This document shows positions 6,331 through 15,062 of a DNA stretch of 30,635 nt, one piece after another; within the stretch, counting starts at the first letter, position 1, and every line of letters starts with the position of its first letter. The notes below the pieces were generated by a model. The model was not told the origin of the DNA. It searched no databases and saw only the letters and a list, made by a program, of their open reading frames with translations. The stretch is from Bacteroidales bacterium UBA3696 (lineage in GTDB: Bacteria; Bacteroidota; Bacteroidia; Bacteroidales; Paludibacteraceae), in the NCBI GenBank assembly GCA_002372135.1, contig DFIN01000015.1, positions 16,295-46,929 of the forward strand. Reading direction: 5' to 3'. Made by a program: the position numbers and the translations under genes.

Positions 6331-7539
6331 TTTTTTGTGGCAAGCCATTGTTTGACAGGTTCTTTAGCGAACAGCACCCCATACGCCAATGCCAACACCA
6401 AGAAAGCGGGATCTATGAGCATGTGCGGCAGACAAACTAACACTACTGCCCCCAAAGTTAATAAAATAGCGTAGGGCAGTCCCCAATAATGCCGCCATTT
6501 CCACAGGAGCAAAGGCAGTGGATTGAAGAGCACCGTCAAGAGGAACGCTGCACCGCCAAAGTCACGCATAAAGAGCCACAGCAATAGCAGCACTACGCCC
6601 AAAAGTGTTTGCAGTCCCAGCAGCAGCCAGTCCCAATACGGATAACGGGTGAAAGCAAAACAAAGGGTCAGGATAACGAATAACCACGCCACCAACAGAG
6701 GAGTAAACCACGGTTCGGCATCATCCAATTCGGCTCCTTGTACGATGTCGCCCAAGTAGGTAGCAAACGGTTCGCCCCTCAGAGTCGCCTCTTGCCACAC
6801 GGCAGCCAAGTCGGCAGGCACTATCAGTTTCTCGTCAAGAGGCAGTTCACGGTCGGCATTGTTGTCCGTGAACAGGGTATAGCCCAATCTGATCCACGGA
6901 TGGGTTGCCAGCGTGCGATAGCCTATCTCGCGGCGAGTCAGCGGATCTAATTCGGGATTAGGAGCATAGTCAATCCGAACATCCTGCAATGCTTTTTTGA
7001 CATAGCGCACCACGGTGATAGCGCAGCCGTATTTGTTCAGATCCTGGCGCAGAACGATGCCTTTGGTGAGGTGGTTGTCCATGATCTCCCACAGGCGTTG
7101 CTCCACCTCTGGCGGCAGAGCCAGCCGATATTCGTGCACCGAGCGGTTCCAACGGCGGTAGTCTTGCATATATTCATCGGTGGGAATGGCGAACATGCCC
7201 ATTTTGGTTTTACCGCTCAGGTAGCGAAACAGGTTGTCGTTTACATTCTCACCCTCGTAGGAGAAGCAATAATCCAGTCCAAAGGTCGGGCATTGCAGAC
7301 GCAGAAAGGCATGCCCTCCGGTACCTAACGCATCGTCCTGCCATTCCGTAGGGTCTGCCACCATAAGGCTTACCTGCACAAAATCAGGTGAGAGACGGTC
7401 AATCGTATCGTTAAAACCCTGTGCGGCATTGCGTTCAGCCACAGTCAGGGTTTCGTTCTGCGCCAAGACATTCGGAAACAGTATTCCACAACCAATAATG
7501 AGTAACAGAAATACGCGATATAGTCTATTTGTATTCATG
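6327..7539 (-). CDS. DUF4105 (Lnb-like N-terminal periplasmic domain) membrane protein
   Basis: The ATG at 7539 gives about 403 residues with a signal peptide (MNTNRLYRVFLLLIIGCGILFPNVLAQ). The periplasmic part has the DUF4105 marks GTGGHAFLRLQCP, DYCFSYEGE and LNKYGCAITVVRYVKKAL, with the conserved His and Cys residues. Four or five hydrophobic segments fill the last third (from LLVAWLFVILTLCFAF on). PF13387 is the periplasmic domain of the lipoprotein N-acyl transferase Lnb, so a lipid- or lipoprotein-modifying role is possible, not shown. An upstream in-frame TTG at 7571 was rejected as a start because it lies within the promoter. The gene leads the operon and its stop overlaps the start of the condensation-like gene. 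Confidence 0.85.
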
Positions 7540-7567
7540 GAAACTTTGTTATACACATTTTTACGCC

Positions 7568-7599
7568 GCAAAAGTAGGTTGAACGCGGCAATATCACAA
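7568..7599 (-). promoter_or_regulatory. Bacteroidetes-type promoter for the DUF4105 operon
   Basis: On the minus strand TACTTTTGC (7576-7568) is the -7 element and TTG (7599-7597) the -33 element, 20 nt apart. Transcription would start near 7561, about 20 nt before the ATG at 7539. It diverges from the M3 peptidase promoter. Confidence 0.75.
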
Positions 7600-7615
7600 T
7601 AAAAATCCGAGTTTC

Positions 7616-7650
7616 TTTGTGCTCTATCCCTATTTGTGTTGTATCTTTGC
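7616..7650 (+). promoter_or_regulatory. Bacteroidetes-type promoter for the M3 peptidase gene
   Basis: TATCTTTGC at 7642-7650 matches TAnnTTTGC, with TTTG at 7616-7619 and a 22-nt spacer, slightly long. The transcript would start near 7657 and have a leader of about 50 nt before the ATG at 7706. Confidence 0.65.
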
Positions 7651-7705
7651 GGGCGAGAGTGCGCTCCCTACCCCATCGGACACGACACACAAACTATATC
7701 TAATC

Positions 7706-9868
7706 ATGAAAAAAACGTTTCTGACTATGGCACTTGCCGCAACTGCTATGGTTGCCTCGGCTGACGGCAACCCCTTCTTTGAGTACAAGAATTGGAAAAC
7801 ACCGCACGGCACCTATCCTTTTAATGAGATTCACGCTGAGCACTACATGCCCGCCTTTGAGGAAGCCATGAAGCGCGGCCTGCAGGAAATAGACGACATA
7901 GTCAATAACCCCGCAGCCCCTACCTTCGCCAACACCATTGAAGCCTACGAAGCCTCCGGCGAAATGCTTTCCATCGTCGCCGGCTGCTTCTACAACCTCA
8001 CAAGCGCAGAAACCAACGACACGCTCCAACAAATCGAGCTCGAACTCAGCCCCAAGATGTCCGAGTATTCATCCACCATACGCCTCAACGAAAAACTCTT
8101 CGAGCGCATCAAAGCCGTCTATGACCAACGCGGCAAACTCCGCCTCAACAAACAGCAGGTCAAACTCTTGGAGGATATCTACGAGAGCTTTGCCAACAAC
8201 GGTGCCAACCTCAGCCCCGAAGACAAGCAGACCTACCGCGAACTGACCACACGACTGAGCCAACTCACCCTCCAGTTCGGTCAGAACGTACTCAAAGCCA
8301 CCAACGCTTGGTCAATGCTCCTCACCGACGAAGCACTCCTCGCCGGGCTTAACGCTGACACCAAAGCCATCCTGCGTCGCAATGCCGAACAGAAAGGCCT
8401 GCAAGGCTGGCTGCTCAACCTCAAGCCGACCACCTACCTGCCCGTTATGCAAGACCTTGACAACCGCGACATACGGCGCGAACTCTATATGGCAAGCCAG
8501 ACCAAATGCATCGGCGGCGAATTCGATAACACCGCACTGATCGTAGAGATAGCCAACACACGCCTTGCCCTTGCCCGACTCTTCGGCAAGCAGACCTATG
8601 CGCAAAAATCGCTCTACAAAACGATGGCAGACACCCCCGAGAACGTCTATAGCCTCCTCGACCGTCTGCGCGATGCCTATATGCCCGCTGCACAACAGGA
8701 AGTCAAGGAACTGCAAGAATACGCACAAGCACACGGACTCTACGCTCAGCTCCAACCCTGGGACTGGAGTTACTACAGCAAGAAACTCAAACAGGAGAAA
8801 TACAGCATCTCGGACGATGACCTCCGTCCCTACTTTGAACTCGAAAACGTCAAGAAAGGTGTCTTCGGCTTGGCGAAACGCCTCTACGGCATCACCTTCA
8901 AGGAGAACAAGCAGATTCAGGTCTATCACCCCGAAGTAACCGTCTACGAAGTCTTTGACGAAAAAGGCAGGTTCCTCGCTGTTTATTACGCCGATTTCCA
9001 CCCGCGTGACAGCAAGCGCGGCGGCGCGTGGATGAACGATTTTCAGTCCCAGTATATCCGCAAAGGCAAAGACCATCGTCCCCATATCATCAACGTGATG
9101 AACTTCACCCGACCCGTGATTTCCGACAACCCCGACGAGAACAAACCCGCCCTGCTTACCTACGACGAGGTACGCACGTTCCTCCACGAGTTCGGACACG
9201 GGCTCCACGGTATGCTCACCCGCTGCCAATACTCTGCACAGAGCGGCACCAACGTCCCGCGCGACTTCGTTGAACTGCCCTCCCAGTTCAACGAGAACTT
9301 TATCGACGAGAAAGAGTTCCTCGACACCTTCGCCAAGCACTACCTTACCGGCGAAACCATCCCGCAGGAACTCATCGACAAGATGCACGCCTCCCAGACC
9401 TACCACGCCGCCTACGGCTGTGTACGCCAACTCAGCTTCTGCTACCTCGATATGGCGTGGCATAGCCTGACTGAACCCTTTGCAGTTAATGAGACCATCG
9501 GTACCACCGAATCCGTCATCCGCTTCAGCGACGAAGCCATGGAGCAAGTGCAGGTAATGCCCCTCGTTCCGGGTACGCAGATGGCGGCTTCCTTCACCCA
9601 TATCTTCTCCGGCGGATACGCAGCCGGCTACTATAGTTACAAGTGGTCCGAACTATTGGATGCCGATGCCTTCTCCATCTTCAAACAGGCACAGAAGAAA
9701 AACGGCTCTATCTTCGACCGCAAAGCAGCCCAACTCTTCCGCGAGAACATCTTAGAGAAAGGCGGCACCGAAAAAGCCTCCGAGCTCTACCGCCGTTTCC
9801 GCAGCGGAGAACCCTCCATTAACGCCCTGCTCGAACGCGACGGCATTAAGACAATTGTGGTCAAGTAA
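7706..9868 (+). CDS. dcp: secreted M3-family peptidyl-dipeptidase (Dcp-like)
   Basis: The 720-residue zinc metallopeptidase starts with a signal peptide (MKKTFLTMALAATAMVASA), so it acts outside the cytoplasm. Its zinc site is HEFGH at residues 494-498 (FLHEFGHGLHGMLT), with the third ligand expected in the downstream FVELPSQFNENF segment. The length and NPFFEYKNWKTPHGTYPF start match Bacteroidetes Dcp, which removes dipeptides from peptide C-termini. An in-frame start at 7619 exists but lies before the -7 promoter element and would bury the signal peptide, so I use 7706. It is monocistronic, with a promoter in front and a strong hairpin terminator behind. Confidence 0.93.
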   Translation: MKKTFLTMALAATAMVASADGNPFFEYKNWKTPHGTYPFNEIHAEHYMPAFEEAMKRGLQEIDDIVNNPAAPTFANTIEAYEASGEMLSIVAGCFYNLTSAETNDTLQQIELELSPKMSEYSSTIRLNEKLFERIKAVYDQRGKLRLNKQQVKLLEDIYESFANNGANLSPEDKQTYRELTTRLSQLTLQFGQNVLKATNAWSMLLTDEALLAGLNADTKAILRRNAEQKGLQGWLLNLKPTTYLPVMQDLDNRDIRRELYMASQTKCIGGEFDNTALIVEIANTRLALARLFGKQTYAQKSLYKTMADTPENVYSLLDRLRDAYMPAAQQEVKELQEYAQAHGLYAQLQPWDWSYYSKKLKQEKYSISDDDLRPYFELENVKKGVFGLAKRLYGITFKENKQIQVYHPEVTVYEVFDEKGRFLAVYYADFHPRDSKRGGAWMNDFQSQYIRKGKDHRPHIINVMNFTRPVISDNPDENKPALLTYDEVRTFLHEFGHGLHGMLTRCQYSAQSGTNVPRDFVELPSQFNENFIDEKEFLDTFAKHYLTGETIPQELIDKMHASQTYHAAYGCVRQLSFCYLDMAWHSLTEPFAVNETIGTTESVIRFSDEAMEQVQVMPLVPGTQMAASFTHIFSGGYAAGYYSYKWSELLDADAFSIFKQAQKKNGSIFDRKAAQLFRENILEKGGTEKASELYRRFRSGEPSINALLERDGIKTIVVK

Positions 9869-9891
9869 TTCTGAGCGAATGTACAAGAAAA

Positions 9892-9928
9892 CAGCAGTCC
9901 TGCCATTGGCAAGACTGCTGCTCTTTTT
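9892..9928. terminator. bidirectional intrinsic terminator between dcp and pntB
   Basis: CAGCAGTCCTGCC (9892-9904) pairs with GGCAAGACTGCTG (9908-9920) with one mismatch and a 3-nt loop, followed by CTCTTTTT. On the minus strand the hairpin is followed by TTTTC, so it can serve both converging genes. A second small hairpin, CCAAGT-CTAA-ACTTGG, lies at 9936-9951, nearer to pntB. Confidence 0.88.
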
Positions 9929-9967
9929 GATGGTTCCAAGTCTAAACTTGGAAAACGAAAAACGATG

Positions 9968-11533
9968 TTATTGAATCTCGTTGATGATTTTCATCAGTGT
10001 TTCTTTGGCATCCCCTAAGCACAGGTAAACGCCTTTCTCACGCGTGTAGATGGGGTTCTCTACGCCGGCATATCCGGGTTTGAGGTCATAGTTGCAAACA
10101 ATCACCTCTTTGGCATCAGCCACCTTGAGTACGGGCATCCCGTAGATAGGTGTACCTTCAGCGGTATTAGCAGCGGGATTCAGTACGTCGTTCGCACCGA
10201 TAACCACCACGGCATCCACCTTCTTAAAGTCGTCGTTGATGGCATCCATCTCGTAGAGTTTCTCGTAGGGGATATCAGCCTCGGCAAGGAGTACATTCAT
10301 GTGTCCGGGCATACGACCTGCCACGGGGTGAATAGCGAAGCGCACACGCGCACCGCGATACTCCAACTTGTCAGCCAGTTGTTTAACGGTGTGTTGAGCC
10401 TGCGCCAGAGCCATACCATACCCCGGAACGATAATCACGTCCTTGGCTTTAGAGAGAACGGCAGCGGGGCTGTCCTCTTCTTTCTTGGCGGCTTGCGGAG
10501 CTGCAGTCGCACCTTGCGCTAATTGCTCGCGCAAACCTGCTACCTCTTTGGTTAATGCCTCAATGGCATCGAGTAGTTGTTTTACTTCCATATCATTCAG
10601 TTGTTCTAAAAGTTTTTCAAAATCTGCATTTTCCGTAAAGACGGTCGGAGTATTCGGATTACTCTGAATATTCGGAACATTCGTAGTACTCGGATTACTC
10701 GTTTTCTTCTTGACTGCGCCGCCGAGCAAAATACTAATCAGGCTACGGTTCATAGCGCGGCACATGATTTGCGTGAGCAGCAAGCCCGAAGCCCCTACTA
10801 TACCTCCGACGGCTACAAGGAACACATCGCCTATAGCCATACCGGCTATAGCACCTGCCACACCGGAGAGCGAGTTGAGCAGCGAAATCGTAATGGGCAT
10901 ATCCGCTCCGCCTACACGAATAGCGAACATATAGCCGAAGCAACCCGTCAGAAGGACAGAAGCAAGGGCTATCCATGTACTCTCACCATATACCGTACCT
11001 AACACAACACATACCACGGATAGCACGAGCAGGCAGAGCGTCATGGTGGAGTGTCCGGGATAAACCTTCGGACGACCGTCAATCACGCGCGCCAACTTAC
11101 CCGCAGCCACCAGCGAACCGACAAGAGTAATCATACCTACGGCAATCGCCAAAACGGCGGTAAAATTGACAAACGCAGGATACTCAGGGGTTTCAATCAT
11201 ACCCCACCCCATATAGGTCATCACACCTACCAGAGCCGAGGCACCGCCGCCGAGACCATTGAACAGAGCCACCATCTGCGGCATCTGAATCATCTGCGCA
11301 CGGGAAGCCATCATACTGCCGATGAGCGCACCGATGATGATGGCCACAAACACCGTCCATGCCGTCAAAATATGATTGAAGCAAAGGGTGGCTACCACGC
11401 CGCACAACATAGCGAGTGCCGACAAGAGGTTACCCGCAACGGCCGTTTTGACCTTGCTCATCATCGAGATACCCACAAGCACGCACACAGAGAGCACGAC
11501 ACTGACTACGATTTGAAGTATATCTAAGGTCAT
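9968..11533 (-). CDS. pntB: NAD(P) transhydrogenase subunit beta
   Basis: The 521-residue protein has about nine membrane segments over its first 270 residues (for example LLSALAMLCGVVATLCF) and a C-terminal NADP-binding domain from about residue 350, with IVPGYGMALAQAQH, FAIHPVAGRMPGHMNVLLAEA, VVVIGANDVLNPAA and NYDLKPGYAGVENPIY. It is the proton-channel and NADP(H) half of the transhydrogenase, which uses the proton gradient to move hydride from NADH to NADP+. The linker between the domains has a repeat-coded peptide (SNPSTTNVPNIQSNPNTP), an insertion of a kind not typical for PntB. The gene starts 3 nt after pntAB and is last in the operon. Confidence 0.95.
   Translation of the reverse strand: MTLDILQIVVSVVLSVCVLVGISMMSKVKTAVAGNLLSALAMLCGVVATLCFNHILTAWTVFVAIIIGALIGSMMASRAQMIQMPQMVALFNGLGGGASALVGVMTYMGWGMIETPEYPAFVNFTAVLAIAVGMITLVGSLVAAGKLARVIDGRPKVYPGHSTMTLCLLVLSVVCVVLGTVYGESTWIALASVLLTGCFGYMFAIRVGGADMPITISLLNSLSGVAGAIAGMAIGDVFLVAVGGIVGASGLLLTQIMCRAMNRSLISILLGGAVKKKTSNPSTTNVPNIQSNPNTPTVFTENADFEKLLEQLNDMEVKQLLDAIEALTKEVAGLREQLAQGATAAPQAAKKEEDSPAAVLSKAKDVIIVPGYGMALAQAQHTVKQLADKLEYRGARVRFAIHPVAGRMPGHMNVLLAEADIPYEKLYEMDAINDDFKKVDAVVVIGANDVLNPAANTAEGTPIYGMPVLKVADAKEVIVCNYDLKPGYAGVENPIYTREKGVYLCLGDAKETLMKIINEIQ
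10651..10701. repeat. 9-nt tandem repeat array (TATTCGGAT variants, about 6 units) in pntB
   Basis: Successive units are TATTCGGAT, TACTCTGAA, TATTCGGAA, CATTCGTAG, TACTCGGAT and TACTCG. The 9-nt period keeps the frame and encodes an Asn/Pro/Ser/Thr-rich linker. It lies between the membrane part and the NADP domain of PntB, where length change should be tolerated. Confidence 0.8.
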
Positions 11534-11536
11534 CGT

Positions 11537-11833
11537 TTAGTGTTTTTTCTTGTTGAACATACGCAGCATGCGGTGTGTTACGCCAAATCCGCCAAACACA
11601 TTGATGGTAGCAAGGATGATAGCGAGCATACCAAATAGTTGTGCCCAGACAGACTGACCGTCAAGCAGGGCTATTCCGGTAGCGGAGAGCGCACCCACGA
11701 GCGTTACGCCCGAGAGTGCGTTCATACCGGACATGAGGGGTGTATGCAGCAACGACGGTACTTGGCTGATAATGAAGTATCCTGCCACCGTGCAAACTAC
11801 AAACACCGCCACCAATATCAGAGGATGGATCAT
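11537..11833 (-). CDS. pntAB: NAD(P) transhydrogenase subunit alpha, membrane part
   Basis: The 98-residue protein (MIHPLILVAVFVVCTVAGYFIISQVPS) has three to four membrane helices and the PntA C-terminal signature LHTPLMSGMNALSGV. It forms the proton channel with PntB. Its ATG overlaps the stop of pntAA as ATGA (11833-11830), the usual sign of translational coupling, which decides against an upstream ATG at 11884 within pntAA. A split alpha subunit occurs in many Bacteroidetes and alphaproteobacteria. Confidence 0.93.
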   Translation of the reverse strand: MIHPLILVAVFVVCTVAGYFIISQVPSLLHTPLMSGMNALSGVTLVGALSATGIALLDGQSVWAQLFGMLAIILATINVFGGFGVTHRMLRMFNKKKH

Positions 11834-12987
11834 AATCCCATTGCTTTTTTGGCACCTGCGTGGAGCAGTTCGCCGTTGGTGCAAACCAGACTCTTTGCAA
11901 TCACTTCGTCTTGCATGTTCAGTTCAATCTTACCGTCCTTAACGAGGTAAGTAACCAGATTGTACATATTGTTGGAGAACATCCAAGTGGAAGAAGTGGG
12001 CAACTCACCCGGGATATTCTTCACGCCGATAAGGGTAACACCGTGTTTCACTTCGATGGTTCCCTTCGGGGTGATGTCGCAGTTACCGCCTTGGTCGATG
12101 GCGATGTCCACGATAACGGCACCTTTCTTCATACCCTTAACGGTATCTTCGGTGATGATAACGGGAGCCAATTCGCCCGGAACGAGTACGGAGCAGAAGA
12201 CGATATCCATCTGTTGGATAGTGGCTTTGAGTTGCTCACGCTCTTTGGCAAGTACATCTGCGGGCAGAGCCTTGGCATAGCCGCCTTCGCCTACTGCCAA
12301 TTCAGCAGGAACACCTGTTTCGATTACCTGTGCGCCGAGCGATTTAGCGTTCTCGGCTGCCATCGGGCGGATATCGGCAGCATACGTGGTAGCACCGAGA
12401 CGTTTAGCGGTAGCCAGTGCTTGCAGACCGGCTACACCGACACCGATAACCATCACCTTGGCTTGCTCAATCTTACCTACAGCGGTGAACATCTGCGGAA
12501 TGAACGAAGTCATGTGGTCGGCTGCCATAATGATACCCTTGTAGCCGGCGCATGTGGACATAGAAGTCAGAGCGTCCATGTTTTGAGCGCGGCTGATACG
12601 AGGAATGCAGTCCAGCGTGAATGCGGTAACACCTTGAGCGGTCAGTTTCTTAACCATCTCATGATTAACGGGCGAAGCGGGGTGAATGAAGGTGATAAGG
12701 TATTGACCTTTGTGCATCAGTTCAACCTCGTGCTTACCAAGTTGCTCATTGAAGAGAGGCTCTTTTACTTTGAGGATGAGTTCAGCGCGGTTGTAGATGT
12801 CGGCTGCGTTTGCAACCATTTCAGCACCTGCTTTGGCGTACTCTTCGTCGTGGTAGAGAGCACCGTCACCTGCGTGATTTTCAACTAACACGGTATAACC
12901 GTCCTTGACGAATTTAGCCACCGTTTCGGGTGAACATGCTACGCGATTCTCGCCGTGCATGATTTCTTTTGGAATACCAATAATCAT
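11830..12987 (-). CDS. pntAA: NAD(P) transhydrogenase subunit alpha, NAD-binding part
   Basis: The 385-residue soluble subunit starts MIIGIPKEIMHGENRVACSPETV, the typical AlaDh/PNT N-terminal domain, followed by the NAD-binding Rossmann part (KVMVIGVGVAGLQALATAKRLGA near residues 175-197) and GVKNIPGELPTSST toward the end. It binds NAD(H) and passes hydride to the NADP site on PntB. The gene is first in pntAA-pntAB-pntB. No clear TAnnTTTG promoter could be fixed in the 102-nt gap upstream. Confidence 0.94.
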   Translation of the reverse strand: MIIGIPKEIMHGENRVACSPETVAKFVKDGYTVLVENHAGDGALYHDEEYAKAGAEMVANAADIYNRAELILKVKEPLFNEQLGKHEVELMHKGQYLITFIHPASPVNHEMVKKLTAQGVTAFTLDCIPRISRAQNMDALTSMSTCAGYKGIIMAADHMTSFIPQMFTAVGKIEQAKVMVIGVGVAGLQALATAKRLGATTYAADIRPMAAENAKSLGAQVIETGVPAELAVGEGGYAKALPADVLAKEREQLKATIQQMDIVFCSVLVPGELAPVIITEDTVKGMKKGAVIVDIAIDQGGNCDITPKGTIEVKHGVTLIGVKNIPGELPTSSTWMFSNNMYNLVTYLVKDGKIELNMQDEVIAKSLVCTNGELLHAGAKKAMGL

Positions 12988-13018
12988 AAAATGGTTAATT
13001 TAATTAAGATAATGGTTT

Positions 13019-13053
13019 GAGCCCCGTTGCATATTTGAGACAAGGACGGGCTC
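13019..13053. other. inverted repeat between the RluB-type gene and pntAA
   Basis: GAGCCCCGT (13019-13027) can pair with ACGGGCTC (13046-13053) with one bulge and an 18-nt loop. There is no U-tract after it on the minus strand, so it could be a weak terminator for the gene upstream or a leader structure of the pnt operon. Which one cannot be decided here. Confidence 0.35.
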
Positions 13054-13089
13054 GTTCTCCTCGTTTCAAAACGGATATTTCAATGGTCT

Positions 13090-14157
13090 TTACTCAAATG
13101 CGCCCATCTGCAGCATAGATACTTCCTTATCGGTCAAGAAACGGTATTTGCCACGAGGAACATTCTTCTTGGTGAGTCCCGCAAAACTGACGCGGTCCAG
13201 CGATACAACGCGGTATCCCACTTGCTCGAACATGCGACGAACCACTCGGTTTTGCCCCGAATGGATTTCCAACCCTACATGCAGACGGTCTTCCTTGGGG
13301 AACTCCAAAGCGTCGGGTACCACTCGTTCGCCGTCTAAGATAACGCCATGCCGCAATTCGTCTTCCGCTTCTTCGCTGAGTTCCTTATCCAACGTAGCGG
13401 CATATATCTTTTTCTTGCCGAACTTGGGGTGTGTCAATTTGGCAGCCAGATCACCATCATTGGTCAGCAACAGCACGCCCGTCGTGTTGCGATCCAAACG
13501 TCCCACTGGATAGATGCGCTCATGGCATGCGTTGCGAACTATATCCATCACGGTATGACGTTCCTCGGGGTCGTCGGTAGTGGTTACTGTGTTCTTGGGT
13601 TTATTGAGCAGGATGTATATTTTCTGTTCACGTTTTACTAACTGGTCGTGGAAGAGCACTCGGTCGGTAGGCAGAACCTTTGCCCCGAGGTTATCCACTA
13701 TCACGCCGTTCACGCTAACCACCCCTGCCTGTATATAGTCGTCTGCTTCACGGCGTGAGCATATACCGGCGTTGGCCAAATACTTGTTGAGCCGAATGGG
13801 TTTGGTGGGGTCTTCGTAACGCTGTTTATACGCTTGGCGTTTCTTCTGTCCGTACACGTTCTCATTGCGTTGGAAACGATTTTCGACGCGCTGTACGCCG
13901 CGAGAATCTTCTCTTCGCGCCCGATTATCATTGCGAGAAATGCGTTCGCCGTTGCCTTGCATACGGGCAGCGGATTGACCGTCATTTCTGCGATAAGTAG
14001 CCGCATACGTTTGGAAAGAAGGTCTCCCGCTTTCGCTGTCTATTCTTTCCGACCGTACGATGCGTGTGCGTTTTCTACGTTCGCCATTATGCTCGCGCGA
14101 ACTCTCGTCCCCGCGGAAGCCTCCCTGGCGAGAGGAGCCGGTGTTTCTTGGAAACAT
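13090..14157 (-). CDS. RluB/RsuA-type pseudouridine synthase with long Arg-rich N-terminal tail
   Basis: From the ATG at 14157 the protein has about 355 residues. The first 115 are Arg/Ser/Asn/Gly-rich and probably disordered. An S4 RNA-binding domain follows (IRLNKYLANAGICSRREADDYI, about 121-165), then the catalytic domain with the nucleophile in YPVGRLDRNTTGVLLLTNDGD (Asp about 222) and SGQNRVVRRMFEQVGY. Members modify large-subunit or small-subunit rRNA uridines; the exact site is not certain here, RluB-like being the closest. An earlier TTG start (14169) is less likely. The gene follows rpmF after 158 nt. A TCTTTGC element at 14219-14225 may be part of its own promoter. Confidence 0.9.
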   Translation of the reverse strand: MFPRNTGSSRQGGFRGDESSREHNGERRKRTRIVRSERIDSESGRPSFQTYAATYRRNDGQSAARMQGNGERISRNDNRARREDSRGVQRVENRFQRNENVYGQKKRQAYKQRYEDPTKPIRLNKYLANAGICSRREADDYIQAGVVSVNGVIVDNLGAKVLPTDRVLFHDQLVKREQKIYILLNKPKNTVTTTDDPEERHTVMDIVRNACHERIYPVGRLDRNTTGVLLLTNDGDLAAKLTHPKFGKKKIYAATLDKELSEEAEDELRHGVILDGERVVPDALEFPKEDRLHVGLEIHSGQNRVVRRMFEQVGYRVVSLDRVSFAGLTKKNVPRGKYRFLTDKEVSMLQMGAFE

Positions 14158-14327
14158 TGTGTTAATCAATTTGGATGCGCTCTGTGCGCCATTCTTGTTC
14201 GTAATTGCTCTTAATGCCGCAAAGACTCTATTCTGTTATTTTTGTAACAGATTAGAGCCTTTGCATGTAGGTATGCGCTTATGTGCTTTTCTTGGAGTTG
14301 CACATTGCACTTGGTTTGCACTGCGTT

Positions 14328-14510
14328 TTATGCTTCTGCCTTTTCTACCGCCAGTTTGCCACGGTAGTAACCGCATTCAGGGCAGATGGTGTGGTAGATG
14401 TAGTGGGCACCGCAGTTCGGGCAAATAGCCAAAGCGGGCATCTTAGCCACGTCATGGGTACGACGCTTGGCTTGTCTGGTGTGCGATTGTCTTCGTTTAG
14501 GATGTGCCAT
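14328..14510 (-). CDS. rpmF: 50S ribosomal protein L32
   Basis: The 60-residue protein MAHPKRRQSHTRQAKRRTHD has the L32 basic N-terminus and a zinc ribbon formed by CPNC (residues about 30-33) and CPEC (about 43-46). Length and motifs are those of a zinc-bearing L32. It lies 26 nt after the DUF177 gene, the widespread yceD-rpmF arrangement. Confidence 0.97.
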   Translation of the reverse strand: MAHPKRRQSHTRQAKRRTHDVAKMPALAICPNCGAHYIYHTICPECGYYRGKLAVEKAEA

Positions 14511-14536
14511 AGTTGTATGATTTTAATTTATTTGTT

Positions 14537-15010
14537 TTATAGGTTTATAGTTTCGGGTTCTTCCTCTATGCTACTGAGGTGGTTACGGAGAAGAGCAGCC
14601 ATTTGAGGGTTGCAACCGCCCTCAGGGTGACGATGCACAAGGGGAAGATTAACTACTATCAATTCGTATGCGAGCCAACGCAGGTTCAGCGTTTGTTCAT
14701 TTTGTTCCAACAAGTCTTCGGAGTCACTCTCTTCTTCGGCTTCTACGGCAAGGGTAACAGGATCCAGGCAACGGTCGCAAACCAGTTGCACATCTCCTTT
14801 GACACTAAGTTTCAAAGATATATTTACCTCGTCTTGCATCGGTTCGCGCACCCGAAGCACCGCGTGAACCTGCACCCGACCGCCCAATATTTCGGACAAC
14901 TCAACCGACCGGAAATAGGCATCTTCCAACTCAAATTCAAACTCGTATGAGCCTGCCTTTAGCCGGTTAATCTCTATTTTATCAAGGTTATATGAATCGG
15001 TAGAAGTCAT
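14537..15010 (-). CDS. DUF177 (YceD-family) protein
   Basis: The 157-residue protein has the family core LVCDRCLDPVTLAVEAE (about residues 92-108) and the later NLRWLAYELIVVNLPLVHRH segment, with acidic stretches between. In other bacteria YceD is linked to 23S rRNA accumulation and is encoded before rpmF, as here. It is transcribed from a well-formed promoter that overlaps the end of the DEAD-box helicase gene. Confidence 0.92.
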   Translation of the reverse strand: MTSTDSYNLDKIEINRLKAGSYEFEFELEDAYFRSVELSEILGGRVQVHAVLRVREPMQDEVNISLKLSVKGDVQLVCDRCLDPVTLAVEAEEESDSEDLLEQNEQTLNLRWLAYELIVVNLPLVHRHPEGGCNPQMAALLRNHLSSIEEEPETINL

Positions 15011-15029
15011 CTGCTCGCAAAAAAACGGC

Positions 15030-15062
15030 GCAAAAGTAGGGTATTACTTAGACTTGTGCAAA
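15030..15062 (-). promoter_or_regulatory. Bacteroidetes-type promoter for DUF177-rpmF
   Basis: On the minus strand TTTG (15062-15059), a 20-nt spacer and TACTTTTGC (15038-15030) match the consensus closely. It overlaps the last codons of the helicase gene and gives a start near 15023, about 13 nt before the DUF177 ATG. Confidence 0.8.

Noticed and set aside
7540..7571. Upstream TTG start for the DUF4105 gene
   Set aside because: It overlaps the -7 promoter element and would place residues before a well-formed signal peptide.
8312..9601. A 429-codon open frame on the minus strand, antisense to the M3 peptidase gene
   Set aside because: It lies fully within a clear, conserved gene on the plus strand, has no family resemblance, and results from the GC-rich codon bias of that gene.
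11860..12888. A 342-codon plus-strand open frame antisense to pntAA
   Set aside because: It is fully covered by the conserved transhydrogenase gene, and no domain is recognisable.
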